A stretch of DNA of 33,785 bases, taken from positions 1 to 33,785 of the forward strand of contig DFXU01000056.1 in the NCBI GenBank assembly GCA_002383285.1, given 5' to 3'. Positions 8,684-16,812 of the stretch are shown in pieces. The translations under genes were made by a program, and so were the position numbers. How positions within the stretch are numbered: the stretch's first letter is position 1; every line of letters begins with the position of its first letter. Source of the DNA: Caryophanales bacterium UBA4100. Lineage in GTDB: Bacteria; Bacillota; Bacilli; Paenibacillales; UBA4045. The notes under the pieces were generated by a model. That model was given only the letters and a program-made list of their open reading frames with translations, did no database searches and was not told the origin of the DNA.

Positions 8684-8846
8684 ACCCCAACAATAGTAGG
8701 AGTTAGCACTAAAGGACGCCGAAAGGCATTTTTCTTATAAATCGGACTGAGATCATTTCATAAGTAAAAATCTAATATGAATTAGCTATTATATAGAAGG
8801 AACATAGTTTACTTCTACTACCAATAATATTTATGAATAATTTTTC

Positions 8847-8875
8847 TTGCAATCCGTTCTGTGTTTTTGTATAAT
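8847..8875 (+). promoter_or_regulatory. Sigma-A promoter of the S10 operon
   Basis: TTGCAA (8847-8852) and a perfect TATAAT (8870-8875) are separated by the ideal 17 nt. Transcription should begin near 8882, which gives a leader of about 135 nt before rpsJ. It is the only strong plus-strand promoter seen in the gap after the tuf terminator, and probably serves much of the following super-operon. Confidence 0.8.
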
Positions 8876-8881
8876 AGTGAA

Positions 8882-9017
8882 CGTTGGTCTGTGACGTTGC
8901 GATGATGCGAGAGGTTGCCGACACACCCGGACCCTTTGCCATAAGGTGGGAAGTCAGGATATTCACGCGGAGTATGTCCGATTATCTAAAATTGGGCGAT
9001 AGAAGGAGGAAATTAAC
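8882..9017 (+). promoter_or_regulatory. Structured 5' leader of the S10 operon
   Basis: The stretch GAGGTTGCCGACACACCCGG (8911-8930) and the later AAGTCAGGATATTCACGCGG (8951-8970) resemble, from memory, a block conserved before rpsJ in other Bacilli. CGGAC (8928-8932) can pair with GTCCG (8976-8980) and CCTT with AAGG inside it. Conservation and pairing point to a cis-acting leader for S10-operon control. In E. coli L4 regulates this operon; the effector here is unknown. Confidence 0.55.
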
Positions 9018-9332
9018 ATGGCAACTGCTAAACAAAAGATTAGAATTCGTTTGAAGGCTTATGATCACCGAATTATTGATCAATCCGCAGAGAAGATTGT
9101 GGAAACAGCAAAACGTTCTGGTGCAAGTGTATCTGGACCGATTCCGCTTCCTACAGAGAAGCAAATCATTACCGTACTTCGTGCAGTGCACAAGTATAAA
9201 GATTCACGGGAACAATTCGAAATGCGCACACACAAGCGCTTAATCGACATCATTAACCCGACACCGCAAACTGTTGATGCATTAATGCGTCTTGACTTGC
9301 CATCGGGCGTCGATATCGAAATTAAACTATAA
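9018..9332 (+). CDS. rpsJ: 30S ribosomal protein S10
   Basis: S10 of the 30S head, which also acts as NusE with NusB in antitermination. The string KIRIRLKAYDHRIIDQSAEK and the loop region REQFEMRTHKRLIDI are diagnostic. The 104 residues fit the family. Its ribosome binding site GAAGGAGGA ends 7 nt before the ATG. It is the first gene of the S10 operon, downstream of the structured leader. Confidence 0.98.
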   Translation: MATAKQKIRIRLKAYDHRIIDQSAEKIVETAKRSGASVSGPIPLPTEKQIITVLRAVHKYKDSREQFEMRTHKRLIDIINPTPQTVDALMRLDLPSGVDIEIKL

Positions 9333-9382
9333 CTTATGATTTAATAAATCATTAGTAATTATTCAAGAAAAGAGGTGTCAAC

Positions 9383-10012
9383 ATGAAAGGTATCTTAGGT
9401 AAGAAATTAGGAATGACGCAAGTGTTCGCAGCAGATGGTACTGCAATTGCAGTAACAGTTATTGAAGCTGGTCCATGTGTGGTCCTTCAGAAGAAAGATG
9501 CAGACAATGACGGTTATGAATCGATCCAGCTTGGTTTTGACGACAAGAAGGAGAGCAGATCGATCAAGCCGGAGGTAGGTCACGCTAAGAAAGCGGGAGC
9601 AACCCCTAAGCGCTACATTCGTGAGATTCGCGGTATTGATATCGCTAATTACGAAGTTGGCCAAGAGTTGAAGGCTGACGTGTTTAGTGAGGGCGAATTC
9701 GTTGACATTACTGGCACATCTAAAGGTAAAGGTTTCCAAGGAGCCATCAAAAGACACGGCTATAGCCGCGGTCCGATGAGTCACGGTTCGAATTATCATA
9801 GAGGACAAGGTTCCATGGCTGTTATTCGTACAGCGAATCGCGTTCCTAAGGGTAAGAAGGGCGCAGGTCACATGGGTCACGATACAGTTACATTGTTAAA
9901 TTTAGAAATTGTTAAGATTGATGCTGAACGTAACTTTATTCTTGTAAAAGGATCTGTACCAGGTCCGAAAAATGGCTTTGTAGATGTGAAATTGACTCGT
10001 AGAGGTCAGTAA
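9383..10012 (+). CDS. rplC: 50S ribosomal protein L3
   Basis: L3 helps start 50S assembly and reaches towards the peptidyl-transferase centre with its long loop. It begins MKGILGKKLGMTQVFA and contains KGKGFQGAIKRHGYSRGPMSHGS, typical of the loop near A2451 region contacts. The protein has 209 residues, the usual Firmicute length. A GAGGTG ribosome binding site precedes the ATG. It is followed by rplD after 23 nt. Confidence 0.97.
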   Translation: MKGILGKKLGMTQVFAADGTAIAVTVIEAGPCVVLQKKDADNDGYESIQLGFDDKKESRSIKPEVGHAKKAGATPKRYIREIRGIDIANYEVGQELKADVFSEGEFVDITGTSKGKGFQGAIKRHGYSRGPMSHGSNYHRGQGSMAVIRTANRVPKGKKGAGHMGHDTVTLLNLEIVKIDAERNFILVKGSVPGPKNGFVDVKLTRRGQ

Positions 10013-10035
10013 GTAGTAGGAAAGGAGGAGCAATT

Positions 10036-10659
10036 ATGCCAAAAGTAGCTTTATATAATGTTAGTGGAGCGCAGGTTGGTGAAATCGAATTAGCAGATAG
10101 CGTATTCGGTATCACTCCTAATAATTACGTTCTACATGATGCAGTTGTGATGCAACAAGCATCTCAGCGTTCTGGAACAAGCAAGGTTAAAGGCCGTTCT
10201 GAAGTACGCGGAGGCGGACGCAAGCCGTGGAAGCAAAAAGGAACAGGTCGTGCGCGTCAAGGTAGTATCCGTTCACCGCAATGGAGAGGCGGCGGAATAG
10301 TCTTCGGACCAACACCGCGTAGCTTTGCCTATAAATTGCCTAAGAAAGTTCGTCGATTAGCTATCAAATCAGCTTTATCCTCGAAGATCATTGATAATGA
10401 AATTATTGTTCTTGATTTGTTGTCGATAAACCAACCGAAAACGAAGGTTATGCTAGAGGTTCTAAAGAACCTTAAAATCGACCGCAAGGCGCTTGTAGTT
10501 ACTGCTGAGTATGATGATAACATTGCGTTATCCGCTCGCAATATACCAGGTGTTAAATTAGTAGTCGCTGATGGAATTAATGTGCTCGACGTTATCGGTT
10601 ATGACAAACTGATTATCACTAAAGATGCTGTAGAGAAAATAGAGGAGGTGCTTGCGTAA
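10036..10659 (+). CDS. rplD: 50S ribosomal protein L4
   Basis: L4 lines the exit tunnel; in E. coli it also represses its own operon. The extended loop KGRSEVRGGGRKPWKQKGTG with RARQGSIRSPQWRGGG after it is intact, the site where macrolide-resistance changes occur in other species. Length 207 residues. AAAGGAGGAG precedes the ATG closely. The stop codon overlaps the rplW start by one base (TAATG), and the rplW ribosome binding site lies inside this gene, which suggests coupled translation. Confidence 0.97.
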   Translation: MPKVALYNVSGAQVGEIELADSVFGITPNNYVLHDAVVMQQASQRSGTSKVKGRSEVRGGGRKPWKQKGTGRARQGSIRSPQWRGGGIVFGPTPRSFAYKLPKKVRRLAIKSALSSKIIDNEIIVLDLLSINQPKTKVMLEVLKNLKIDRKALVVTAEYDDNIALSARNIPGVKLVVADGINVLDVIGYDKLIITKDAVEKIEEVLA

Positions 10660-10949
10660 TGAAAAATCCTCGCGATATTATCAAGCGCCCCGTCATCACT
10701 GAACGTACTAGTGATTTAATGGCGAACCTGGCGTATGTGTTTGAAGTTGATAAGCGTTCGAACAAGATCGAAATCAAACAAGCGATTGAATCCATTTTCA
10801 AAGTAAAAGTTACTAAAGTTAACACGATGATTATGCCTGCCAAACCGAAGCGTTATGGTAAATATAACGGATATACTTCTGAATGGAAGAAAGCAATCGT
10901 CACATTGAATAAAGATAGCAAACCGTTAGAATTCTTCGAAACAGTATAA
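10659..10949 (+). CDS. rplW: 50S ribosomal protein L23
   Basis: L23 sits at the tunnel exit and is the docking point for trigger factor and SRP. It begins MKNPRDIIKRPVITERTSDL and carries KVTKVNTMIMPAKPKRYGKY, both typical. 96 residues. GAGGAGGTG at 10642-10650 lies within the end of rplD, and the start overlaps the rplD stop by one base. Confidence 0.97.
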   Translation: MKNPRDIIKRPVITERTSDLMANLAYVFEVDKRSNKIEIKQAIESIFKVKVTKVNTMIMPAKPKRYGKYNGYTSEWKKAIVTLNKDSKPLEFFETV

Positions 10950-10980
10950 TAACGGATTTTACGAGTTAGGAGGTCATCAA

Positions 10981-11811
10981 ATGCCAATCAGAACATTTAA
11001 GCCGACAACACCAAGTAGACGGAATATGTCCGTTTCCACATTCGAGGAAATCACAACGTCAACACCGGAGAAGTCATTGCTTGCACCATTGTTCAACAAA
11101 GCAGGTCGTAATAACCAAGGCAAAATCACGGTTCGCCATCAAGGTGGAGGACACAAACGTAAGTATCGTATTATCGATTTTAAACGTACGAAAGATGGCA
11201 TACCAGGCAACGTTGCTACAATTGAGTATGATCCAAATCGTACCGCTAATATCGCATTGATCCACTATGCTGATGGAGAGAAGAAGTACATTATCGCTCC
11301 TAAAGGCCTCAAAGTTGGCGATGTAATCATCTCGGGTGCGACAGCTGATATTAAGATCGGTAACGCATTACCGCTTGAGAACATCCCGGTAGGTACTGTA
11401 ATTCATAATATAGAGCTGAAGCCAGGTAAGGGTGCACAACTTGTTCGTGCAGCTGGAACTGAAGCGCAGCTGCTTGGTAAGGAAGAGCGTTATGTTGTAA
11501 TCCGTCTCTCTTCTGGTGAGATGCGTAAGGTTCTCAAAAACTGTCGCGCTACCATCGGTTCCGTTGGAAACCAAGATCATGAGTTGATCAAGATCGGTAA
11601 AGCTGGTCGTACACGCTGGTTAGGCAAACGCCCGACTGTCCGTGGTGTAGTTATGAACCCGGTTGATCATCCGCATGGTGGTGGTGAGGGTCGTGCTCCA
11701 ATCGGTCGTAAATCGCCATTGTCTCCATGGGGCAAGCCAACTCTTGGATTCAAAACGCGTAAAAAGAATAAAGCATCAGATAAATACATTGTGCGTCGCC
11801 GCACGAAATAA
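10981..11811 (+). CDS. rplB: 50S ribosomal protein L2
   Basis: L2 joins the subunits and supports the peptidyl-transferase centre. The conserved C-terminal region GVVMNPVDHPHGGGEGRAP contains the essential histidine. N-terminal MPIRTFKPTTPSRRNM and HKRKYRIIDFKR are typical. 276 residues, the usual length. TAGGAGGTC precedes the ATG by a short gap. Confidence 0.98.
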   Translation: MPIRTFKPTTPSRRNMSVSTFEEITTSTPEKSLLAPLFNKAGRNNQGKITVRHQGGGHKRKYRIIDFKRTKDGIPGNVATIEYDPNRTANIALIHYADGEKKYIIAPKGLKVGDVIISGATADIKIGNALPLENIPVGTVIHNIELKPGKGAQLVRAAGTEAQLLGKEERYVVIRLSSGEMRKVLKNCRATIGSVGNQDHELIKIGKAGRTRWLGKRPTVRGVVMNPVDHPHGGGEGRAPIGRKSPLSPWGKPTLGFKTRKKNKASDKYIVRRRTK

Positions 11812-11853
11812 TTGCTCATGTAATATCACTTTTTCACGATTGGAGGAACTCAG

Positions 11854-12135
11854 ATGGGACGCAGTTTAAAAAAAGGTCCGTTTATCGATGCATACTTACT
11901 TAAGAAAGTAGATGCATATGTAGAGGGAAGTAAGAAAGTAGTTATTAAGACATGGTCACGTCGCTCCACTATATTCCCGCAGTTTGTTGGACATACATTC
12001 GCCGTTTATGATGGTCGTAAGCATGTGCCAGTTTATGTAACTGAAGATATGGTTGGACATAAATTAGGTGAGTTTGCCCCTACTAGAACTTACAAAGGGC
12101 ATACGGATGAAGAGAAGAAAACAGGACGACGTTAA
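11854..12135 (+). CDS. rpsS: 30S ribosomal protein S19
   Basis: S19 of the 30S head forms bridges with the 50S and binds S13. It begins MGRSLKKGPFIDAYLLKK and contains RRSTIFPQFVGHTFAVYDGRK in sequence, characteristic of the family. 93 residues. TTGGAGGAAC precedes the ATG. Its stop codon lies in the left arm of a 9-bp perfect hairpin at 12130-12153. Confidence 0.97.
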   Translation: MGRSLKKGPFIDAYLLKKVDAYVEGSKKVVIKTWSRRSTIFPQFVGHTFAVYDGRKHVPVYVTEDMVGHKLGEFAPTRTYKGHTDEEKKTGRR

Positions 12136-12153
12136 TTATTAATGTAATTAACG
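12130..12153 (+). other. AT-rich 9-bp hairpin at the rpsS stop codon
   Basis: CGTTAATTA (12130-12138) pairs perfectly with TAATTAACG (12145-12153) around a 6-nt loop. The rpsS stop TAA lies in the left arm. There is no T-tract, and rplV begins 31 nt downstream, so a role in mRNA stability or in limiting translational coupling is more likely than termination. The stem is AT-rich and may be weak. Confidence 0.4.
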
Positions 12154-12183
12154 AACAATTCGACCTGAAAGGAGGCCAATCAC

Positions 12184-12525
12184 ATGCAACAAACAACGGC
12201 AACAGCATCCGTTAATCATGTGCGGATTGCACCACGTAAAGTTAGACTGGTTATTGACTTGATTCGCGGCAAAGAAGTTGGCGAGGCGATTGCAATCCTT
12301 CGTCATACGCCAAGAGCGGCGTCACCTATCATAGAAAAGATTTTGAATTCGGCCATAGCTAATGCGGAGCATAACTATCAACTGAATCCGAATAACTTAA
12401 AGATCGAGACCGCCTTTGTGAACGAAGGTCCGATCATGAAACGTTTCCGCCCTCGTGCAATGGGACGTGCAAGCAGAATAAACAAACGTACGAGCCACAT
12501 TACATTAGTGGTATCTGAGAAGTAA
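12184..12525 (+). CDS. rplV: 50S ribosomal protein L22
   Basis: L22 lines the exit tunnel through its long beta-hairpin. RIAPRKVRLVIDLIRGKEV and the hairpin-containing RFRPRAMGRASRINKRTSHI are typical. 113 residues. AAAGGAGGCC precedes the ATG. The chosen N-terminus MQQTTATASVNHVR has a few more residues than the conserved core but is well placed for the ribosome binding site. Confidence 0.97.
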   Translation: MQQTTATASVNHVRIAPRKVRLVIDLIRGKEVGEAIAILRHTPRAASPIIEKILNSAIANAEHNYQLNPNNLKIETAFVNEGPIMKRFRPRAMGRASRINKRTSHITLVVSEK

Positions 12526-12538
12526 GGAGGAATTACGT

Positions 12539-13225
12539 GTGGGTCAAAAGGTAAATCCTGTTGGCATGAGAATTGGTATTATACGTGATTGGGAGTCCAA
12601 ATGGTATGCCGGCAAAGATTTCGGTACATTATTAATGGAAGATATAAAGATCCGTCAATACCTAAAGCAGAAGCTGAAAGATGCAGCTTGCTCCCATATT
12701 GAAATCGAACGTGCGGCTAATCGTGTGAACGTAACGATTCAAACAGCTAAGCCTGGTATGGTTATAGGTAAAGCAGGAGCTGAAGTTGAAGTCATCCGCA
12801 ATCATATTGCTGAGATGTCAAACGGCAAGAAGGTTCACATCAACATCTCCGAAATCAAGAATGCTGAATTAGATGCTATTCTTGTAGCAGAGAGTATCGC
12901 GCAACAATTAGAGCGTCGCGTATCATTCCGTCGTGCTCTAAAGCAAGCTATTCAACGCAGCATGCGCGCAGGCGCAAAAGGAATTAAAACTGCAGTAAGT
13001 GGTCGTTTGGGTGGAGCTGAAATCGCACGTAGCGAAGGTTATAGCGAAGGAACTGTTCCATTGCATACACTTCGTGCGGATATCGATTACGGTACAGCAG
13101 AAGCAGCCACTACTTATGGACGTATTGGTGTTAAAGTTTGGATCTATCGTGGAGAGGTTCTTCCTCCAGCGAAGAAAAAACCTGCACCGCAAGTAGCAGA
13201 AGTGGAATTGGAAGGAGGCAATTAA
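12539..13225 (+). CDS. rpsC: 30S ribosomal protein S3
   Basis: S3 forms the mRNA entry channel with S4 and S5. The N-terminus GQKVNPVGMRIGIIRDWESKW is diagnostic. The KH-domain GxxG loop appears as VIGKAGAEVEVIR, with GKAG where GKGG is common. The C-terminal half contains SGRLGGAEIARSEGYSEG. 228 residues. The start is GTG, placed 6 nt after AAGGAGG; no ATG fits. It is 13 nt after rplV. Confidence 0.97.
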   Translation: MGQKVNPVGMRIGIIRDWESKWYAGKDFGTLLMEDIKIRQYLKQKLKDAACSHIEIERAANRVNVTIQTAKPGMVIGKAGAEVEVIRNHIAEMSNGKKVHINISEIKNAELDAILVAESIAQQLERRVSFRRALKQAIQRSMRAGAKGIKTAVSGRLGGAEIARSEGYSEGTVPLHTLRADIDYGTAEAATTYGRIGVKVWIYRGEVLPPAKKKPAPQVAEVELEGGN

Positions 13226-13228
13226 ACC

Positions 13229-13666
13229 ATGTTGGTACCTAAACGTGTTAAACACCGTAAAGAAATGCGCGGTAACATGAAAGGTCAAGCAAAAGGCGGC
13301 ACGGAAATAGCCTTTGGCGAATTCGGATTAAAGGCAGTTGAGCCAGGATGGATTACTAATCGTCAGATTGAGGCTGCTCGTATTGCAATGACTCGTTACA
13401 TTAAACGTGGCGGTAAAGTTTGGATTAAGATATTCCCTTCTAAACCAGTTACTCAGAAGCCTCTAGAGGTACGGATGGGTAGTGGTAAAGGTAACGTTGA
13501 GAAGTGGGTTGCAGTTGTTAAACCAGGCAAGATTCTATTCGAATTAGCAGGAGTTCCCGAGGAAATCGCTCGTGAAGCTATGCGTCTGGCTGCACATAAG
13601 CTCCCAATCAAAACGAAGTTTGTGAAAAGAGAAGAATTGGGCGGTGAAGCAAATGAAGGCTCTTGA
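13229..13666 (+). CDS. rplP: 50S ribosomal protein L16
   Basis: L16 organises the A-site region of the 50S. It begins MLVPKRVKHRKEMRGNMKG and carries RYIKRGGKVWIKIFPSKPVT and the GSGKGNVEKWVA motif. 145 residues. GGAAGGAGG overlaps the end of rpsC, 3 nt before the ATG of this gene. The 3' end overlaps the rpmC start by 14 nt. Confidence 0.97.
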   Translation: MLVPKRVKHRKEMRGNMKGQAKGGTEIAFGEFGLKAVEPGWITNRQIEAARIAMTRYIKRGGKVWIKIFPSKPVTQKPLEVRMGSGKGNVEKWVAVVKPGKILFELAGVPEEIAREAMRLAAHKLPIKTKFVKREELGGEANEGS

Positions 13667-13850
13667 ATTTCGTAACCTCACCACAGCTGAGATTGAACAA
13701 AAGGTCAATGGATTCAAAGAGGAGCTATTCAACCTACGTTTTCAATCGGCTACTGGTCAATTGGATAACCCTTCGCTAATTCGCGATACTCGTAAGAACA
13801 TAGCCCGAGCCAGTACTGTTCTTCGCGAACGGGAACTTGGGATCATCTAA
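13653..13850 (+). CDS. rpmC: 50S ribosomal protein L29
   Basis: Small helical protein at the tunnel exit beside L23. It begins MKALEFRNLTTAEIEQK and ends in the typical two-helix pattern with NIARASTVLRERE. 65 residues. I chose the ATG at 13653 because it gives the family length and a spacing of about 7 nt from GGCGGTG. An in-frame GTG at 13644 lies inside that ribosome binding site. The gene overlaps rplP, implying coupled translation. Confidence 0.93.
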   Translation: MKALEFRNLTTAEIEQKVNGFKEELFNLRFQSATGQLDNPSLIRDTRKNIARASTVLRERELGII

Positions 13851-13893
13851 AGGATATGAACGTTAAACACTTATCCAGAGAGGAGGGCATTCG

Positions 13894-14157
13894 ATGAGCG
13901 AACGTAATAACCGTAGAGAAGAAATAGGTAAAGTAGTTAGTGATAAGATGGATAAAACAATTGTTGTTGCTGTAGAAACTTACAAAAAGCATGAATTGTA
14001 CCACAAGCGTATTAAGTACACGAAGAAATTCAAAGCTCACGATGAGAACAACCAAGCCAAAATCGGCGATACCGTACGTATTACTGAGACGCGCCCACTG
14101 TCCAAGGACAAATGCTGGAGATTGGTTGAAATCGTTGAAGTTGCAGTAGTTATTTAG
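13894..14157 (+). CDS. rpsQ: 30S ribosomal protein S17
   Basis: Primary 16S rRNA-binding protein with an OB fold. Motifs VVSDKMDKTIVVAVE, KRIKYTKKFKAHDENN and GDTVRITETRPLSKDKCWRL are characteristic. 87 residues. GAGAGGAGG lies just before the ATG. Confidence 0.97.
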   Translation: MSERNNRREEIGKVVSDKMDKTIVVAVETYKKHELYHKRIKYTKKFKAHDENNQAKIGDTVRITETRPLSKDKCWRLVEIVEVAVVI

Positions 14158-14194
14158 ATATTTGTGAAGGTATACCGGAAGGAGGGAATCAAGA

Positions 14195-14563
14195 ATGATT
14201 CAACCATTTACACGACTGAAAGCTGCTGATAATTCCGGAGCCAAAGAATTGATGTGTATCCGTGTGCTCGGGGGCACAGGACGCCGCGTCGGTTATATTG
14301 GAGATTTAATTATCTGTTCCGTAAAAGTCGCAACACCAGGCGGCGTTGTCAAAAAAGGTGATGTAGTTAAAGCGGTTATCGTTCGCACAAGACGTTCAAC
14401 TCGTCGTAAGGATGGTTCTTACATTACTTTTGATGAGAATGCAGCAGTACTTGTGAAGGACGATAGATCTCCACGAGGCACTCGGATCTTCGGACCTGTT
14501 GCTCGCGAACTACGTGATCGTGATTATATGAAGATTGTCTCCCTAGCACCAGAAGTTATTTAA
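14195..14563 (+). CDS. rplN: 50S ribosomal protein L14
   Basis: Universal 50S protein of the subunit interface, where it binds the silencing factor RsfS. It begins MIQPFTRLKAADNSGAKEL and carries GDVVKAVIVRTRR and DGSYITFDENAAVLV. 122 residues. GGAAGGAGG lies upstream of the ATG at a normal distance. Confidence 0.98.
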   Translation: MIQPFTRLKAADNSGAKELMCIRVLGGTGRRVGYIGDLIICSVKVATPGGVVKKGDVVKAVIVRTRRSTRRKDGSYITFDENAAVLVKDDRSPRGTRIFGPVARELRDRDYMKIVSLAPEVI

Positions 14564-14601
14564 ACGACAAGGCCAGTTAATGTGAAAAGAGGTGGAACGA
14601 A

Positions 14602-14952
14602 GTGCCTAGATTGAAAAAAATCAAAGAATCTCACAATAATAAACTTAATGTGAAAAAAGATGATACAGTAATCGTTATTACCGGCAAGGATAAAGGTAAA
14701 AAAGGCCGTGTAATTGCTGCTTATCCACGTGAGAATCGTGTATTGGTTGAAGGTGTTAACATGGTGAAGAAGCATGCTAAGCCTACTCAAGCGAATCCTC
14801 AAGGTGGAATTTTGAATCAAGAAGCATCGCTTCACGTTTCCAATGTTATGCCGGTTGATCCTAAAAGCGGTAAACCAACTCGAGTTGGTAACAAGGTATT
14901 GGATAACGGTAAGAAAATCCGAATTGCCAAATCCGGAGAAGCCCTAGATTAA
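14602..14952 (+). CDS. rplX: 50S ribosomal protein L24
   Basis: Assembly-initiator protein with a KOW motif, VKKDDTVIVITGKDKGKKGR, followed by the loop VNMVKKHAKPTQANPQGGI near the tunnel exit. 116 residues. The start is GTG at 14602, preceded by AGAGGTGG; the reading frame has no better ATG before the conserved PRLKKIKESH. Confidence 0.96.
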   Translation: MPRLKKIKESHNNKLNVKKDDTVIVITGKDKGKKGRVIAAYPRENRVLVEGVNMVKKHAKPTQANPQGGILNQEASLHVSNVMPVDPKSGKPTRVGNKVLDNGKKIRIAKSGEALD

Positions 14953-14983
14953 TTGATATGAGCGGAAAGGAGGCATATGAACC

Positions 14984-15529
14984 ATGGCGGCAAGAATGAA
15001 AGAACGATTTCTAAATGAAATAACTCCTGCTTTAATGCAGAAATTCAACTATACATCGGTTATGCAAGTGCCGAAGATAGAAAAAGTAGTTATCAATATG
15101 GGTGTTGGTGAAGCAGTATCTAACTCGAAGCTGTTGGATGCAGCCGTGCAAGACATGCAGATAATTGCTGGTCAGAAGCCCGTTGTTACTCGTTCGAAGA
15201 AATCCATCGCAGGCTTTAAGCTTCGTGAGGATCTTCCGATCGGTGTTAAGGTAACACTTCGTGGTGAGCGTATGTATTACTTCCTTGATAAATTGTTCAA
15301 CGTTGCATTACCGCGCGTTAGAGACTTTCAAGGTGTGTCCTCCAAAGCATTTGATGGACGTGGTAACTATACATTAGGTATTAAAGAGCAATTGATCTTC
15401 CCGGAAATTGAGTATGATAAGGTAGATAAAACTCGCGGTATGGATATAGTTATTGTAACTACAGCCCACAGTGACGAAGAGTCACGCGAACTGCTTACAC
15501 AACTCGGTATGCCATTCATTAAAGCGTAA
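14984..15529 (+). CDS. rplE: 50S ribosomal protein L5
   Basis: L5 binds 5S rRNA in the central protuberance and contacts P-site tRNA. Diagnostic stretches are VPKIEKVVINMGVGEA, QKPVVTRSKKSIAGFK and RGMDIVIVTTA. 181 residues. AAAGGAGG precedes the ATG of MAARMKERF at about 9 nt. A downstream in-frame ATG at MKERF is also possible but more distant from the ribosome binding site. Confidence 0.97.
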   Translation: MAARMKERFLNEITPALMQKFNYTSVMQVPKIEKVVINMGVGEAVSNSKLLDAAVQDMQIIAGQKPVVTRSKKSIAGFKLREDLPIGVKVTLRGERMYYFLDKLFNVALPRVRDFQGVSSKAFDGRGNYTLGIKEQLIFPEIEYDKVDKTRGMDIVIVTTAHSDEESRELLTQLGMPFIKA

Positions 15530-15564
15530 GATAATCCGCAAAAAATCGGAGGTGTTAATAAGAA

Positions 15565-15750
15565 GTGGCGAAAACCTCGATGAAAATCAAGCAACAGCGT
15601 ACACCAAAGTTCAAAGTGCAGGCTTACACTCGCTGTGAACGTTGCGGCCGTCCGCATTCAGTATTACGCAAATTCAAAATTTGTAGAATATGTTTCCGTG
15701 AATTAGCACATGCAGGCCAAATTCCTGGTGTGAGAAAAGCTAGCTGGTAA
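15565..15750 (+). CDS. rpsN: 30S ribosomal protein S14, zinc-binding short form
   Basis: 61-residue type-Z S14 of the 30S head. Cys24, Cys27, Cys40 and Cys43 form the CxxC-x12-CxxC zinc site; ends GQIPGVRKASW as in the family. The start is GTG at 15565 after TCGGAGGTG. Many Firmicutes keep a second, zinc-free S14 elsewhere under zinc-starvation control; none is in this window. Confidence 0.97.
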   Translation: MAKTSMKIKQQRTPKFKVQAYTRCERCGRPHSVLRKFKICRICFRELAHAGQIPGVRKASW

Positions 15751-15781
15751 ACTACCCGTTCTGGGAAGGAGGTTCTTGAGT

Positions 15782-16180
15782 ATGGTAATGTCAGATCCGA
15801 TTGCAGATATGTTGACTCGTATACGTAATGCTAACGTGGTACGCCACGAAACCGTTGAAATGCCGTCTTCATCAATCAAGAAGGAAATTGCAGAAATCTT
15901 GAAACGTGAGGGCTTCATACGCGACGCTGAATATATTGAGGATAACAAACAAGGGATTATCCGTATTTTTCTAAAATATGGTCCCAATAATGAACGTGTT
16001 ATCTCTGGTTTGAAGCGCATAAGCAAGCCTGGTCTTCGTGTATACACGAAATCAACAGAGGTTCCTAGAGTATTAGGCGGCCTTGGTATAGCTGTGATCT
16101 CCACTTCCAAAGGCGTTATGACGGACAAAGAAGCTCGTCAAGCTAAGTCTGGCGGAGAAGTTGTCTGTTACATTTGGTAA
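15782..16180 (+). CDS. rpsH: 30S ribosomal protein S8
   Basis: S8 binds the central domain of 16S rRNA; in E. coli it represses the spc operon. It begins MVMSDPIADMLTRIRNAN and ends KSGGEVVCYIW. The ATG at 15782 gives 132 residues, the family length, and a 9-nt gap after GGAGG. A TTG 6 nt upstream is too close to the ribosome binding site. Confidence 0.96.
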   Translation: MVMSDPIADMLTRIRNANVVRHETVEMPSSSIKKEIAEILKREGFIRDAEYIEDNKQGIIRIFLKYGPNNERVISGLKRISKPGLRVYTKSTEVPRVLGGLGIAVISTSKGVMTDKEARQAKSGGEVVCYIW

Positions 16181-16222
16181 TTGATAATAATGAGTTTAGA
16201 ATGTTAAGAATGGAGGTGCACC

Positions 16223-16768
16223 ATGTCTCGTATCGGACGTAAACCGATCCAAGTACCAGCAGGTGTTGATGTTAACTTGGACAACAATAATGCAATTACT
16301 GTAAAAGGACCTAAAGGAACGCTTAGCCGTGCAATACACAAGGATATGCAAATATCTGTAGAGGCTAATGTTATTACTGTAGAGCGTCCTAGCGACAATA
16401 AATTACATCGTTCTTTGCACGGAACTACTCGTAGCGTAATTGCTAATATGGTGAGTGGTGTAACAGATGGTTTTGCAAAAACGTTAGAGTTAGTCGGTGT
16501 TGGTTATCGTGCTAACAAAGCTGGAGATAAGGTTGTTCTGAATGTGGGTTACTCTCATCCAGTAGAATTCTCCCCAGAAGGTAACATTGAATTCGAATGC
16601 CCTACGAATACCAAGATCATTATCAAAGGTATTGATAAAGAATTAGTCGGTGCTACAGCAGCGAAAATTCGTTCAGTACGTGAACCAGAGCCTTATAAGG
16701 GTAAAGGTATCAAGTATGAGGGCGAGCGTATTCTTCGTAAGGAAGGTAAAGCTGGTAAGAAGAAATAA
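16223..16768 (+). CDS. rplF: 50S ribosomal protein L6
   Basis: L6 has two similar domains near the factor-binding site. It begins MSRIGRKPIQVPAGVDV and its second domain carries VGVGYRANKAGDKVVLNVGYSH and EPEPYKGKGIKYEGE. 181 residues. ATGGAGGTG precedes the ATG. Confidence 0.97.
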   Translation: MSRIGRKPIQVPAGVDVNLDNNNAITVKGPKGTLSRAIHKDMQISVEANVITVERPSDNKLHRSLHGTTRSVIANMVSGVTDGFAKTLELVGVGYRANKAGDKVVLNVGYSHPVEFSPEGNIEFECPTNTKIIIKGIDKELVGATAAKIRSVREPEPYKGKGIKYEGERILRKEGKAGKKK

Positions 16769-16812
16769 TAAGACCAGACTAACCGAAGCTATTTGAAAGG
16801 AGAGAACTTGGC

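Larger units (their letters stand above)
8381..8846. other. Long non-coding stretch between str and S10 operons
   Basis: No reading frame of credible length, codon pattern and ribosome binding site is visible here on either strand. The stretch is AT-rich and contains the perfect inverted repeat at 8541-8596 and the weaker related dyad at 8650-8683. In B. subtilis ybaC lies between tufA and rpsJ; no remnant of it is recognisable. Confidence 0.6.

Noticed and set aside
8711..8736. Small GCC-GAAA-GGC hairpin followed by ATTTTT as a terminator
   Set aside because: The stem is only 3-4 bp, and no gene ends nearby.
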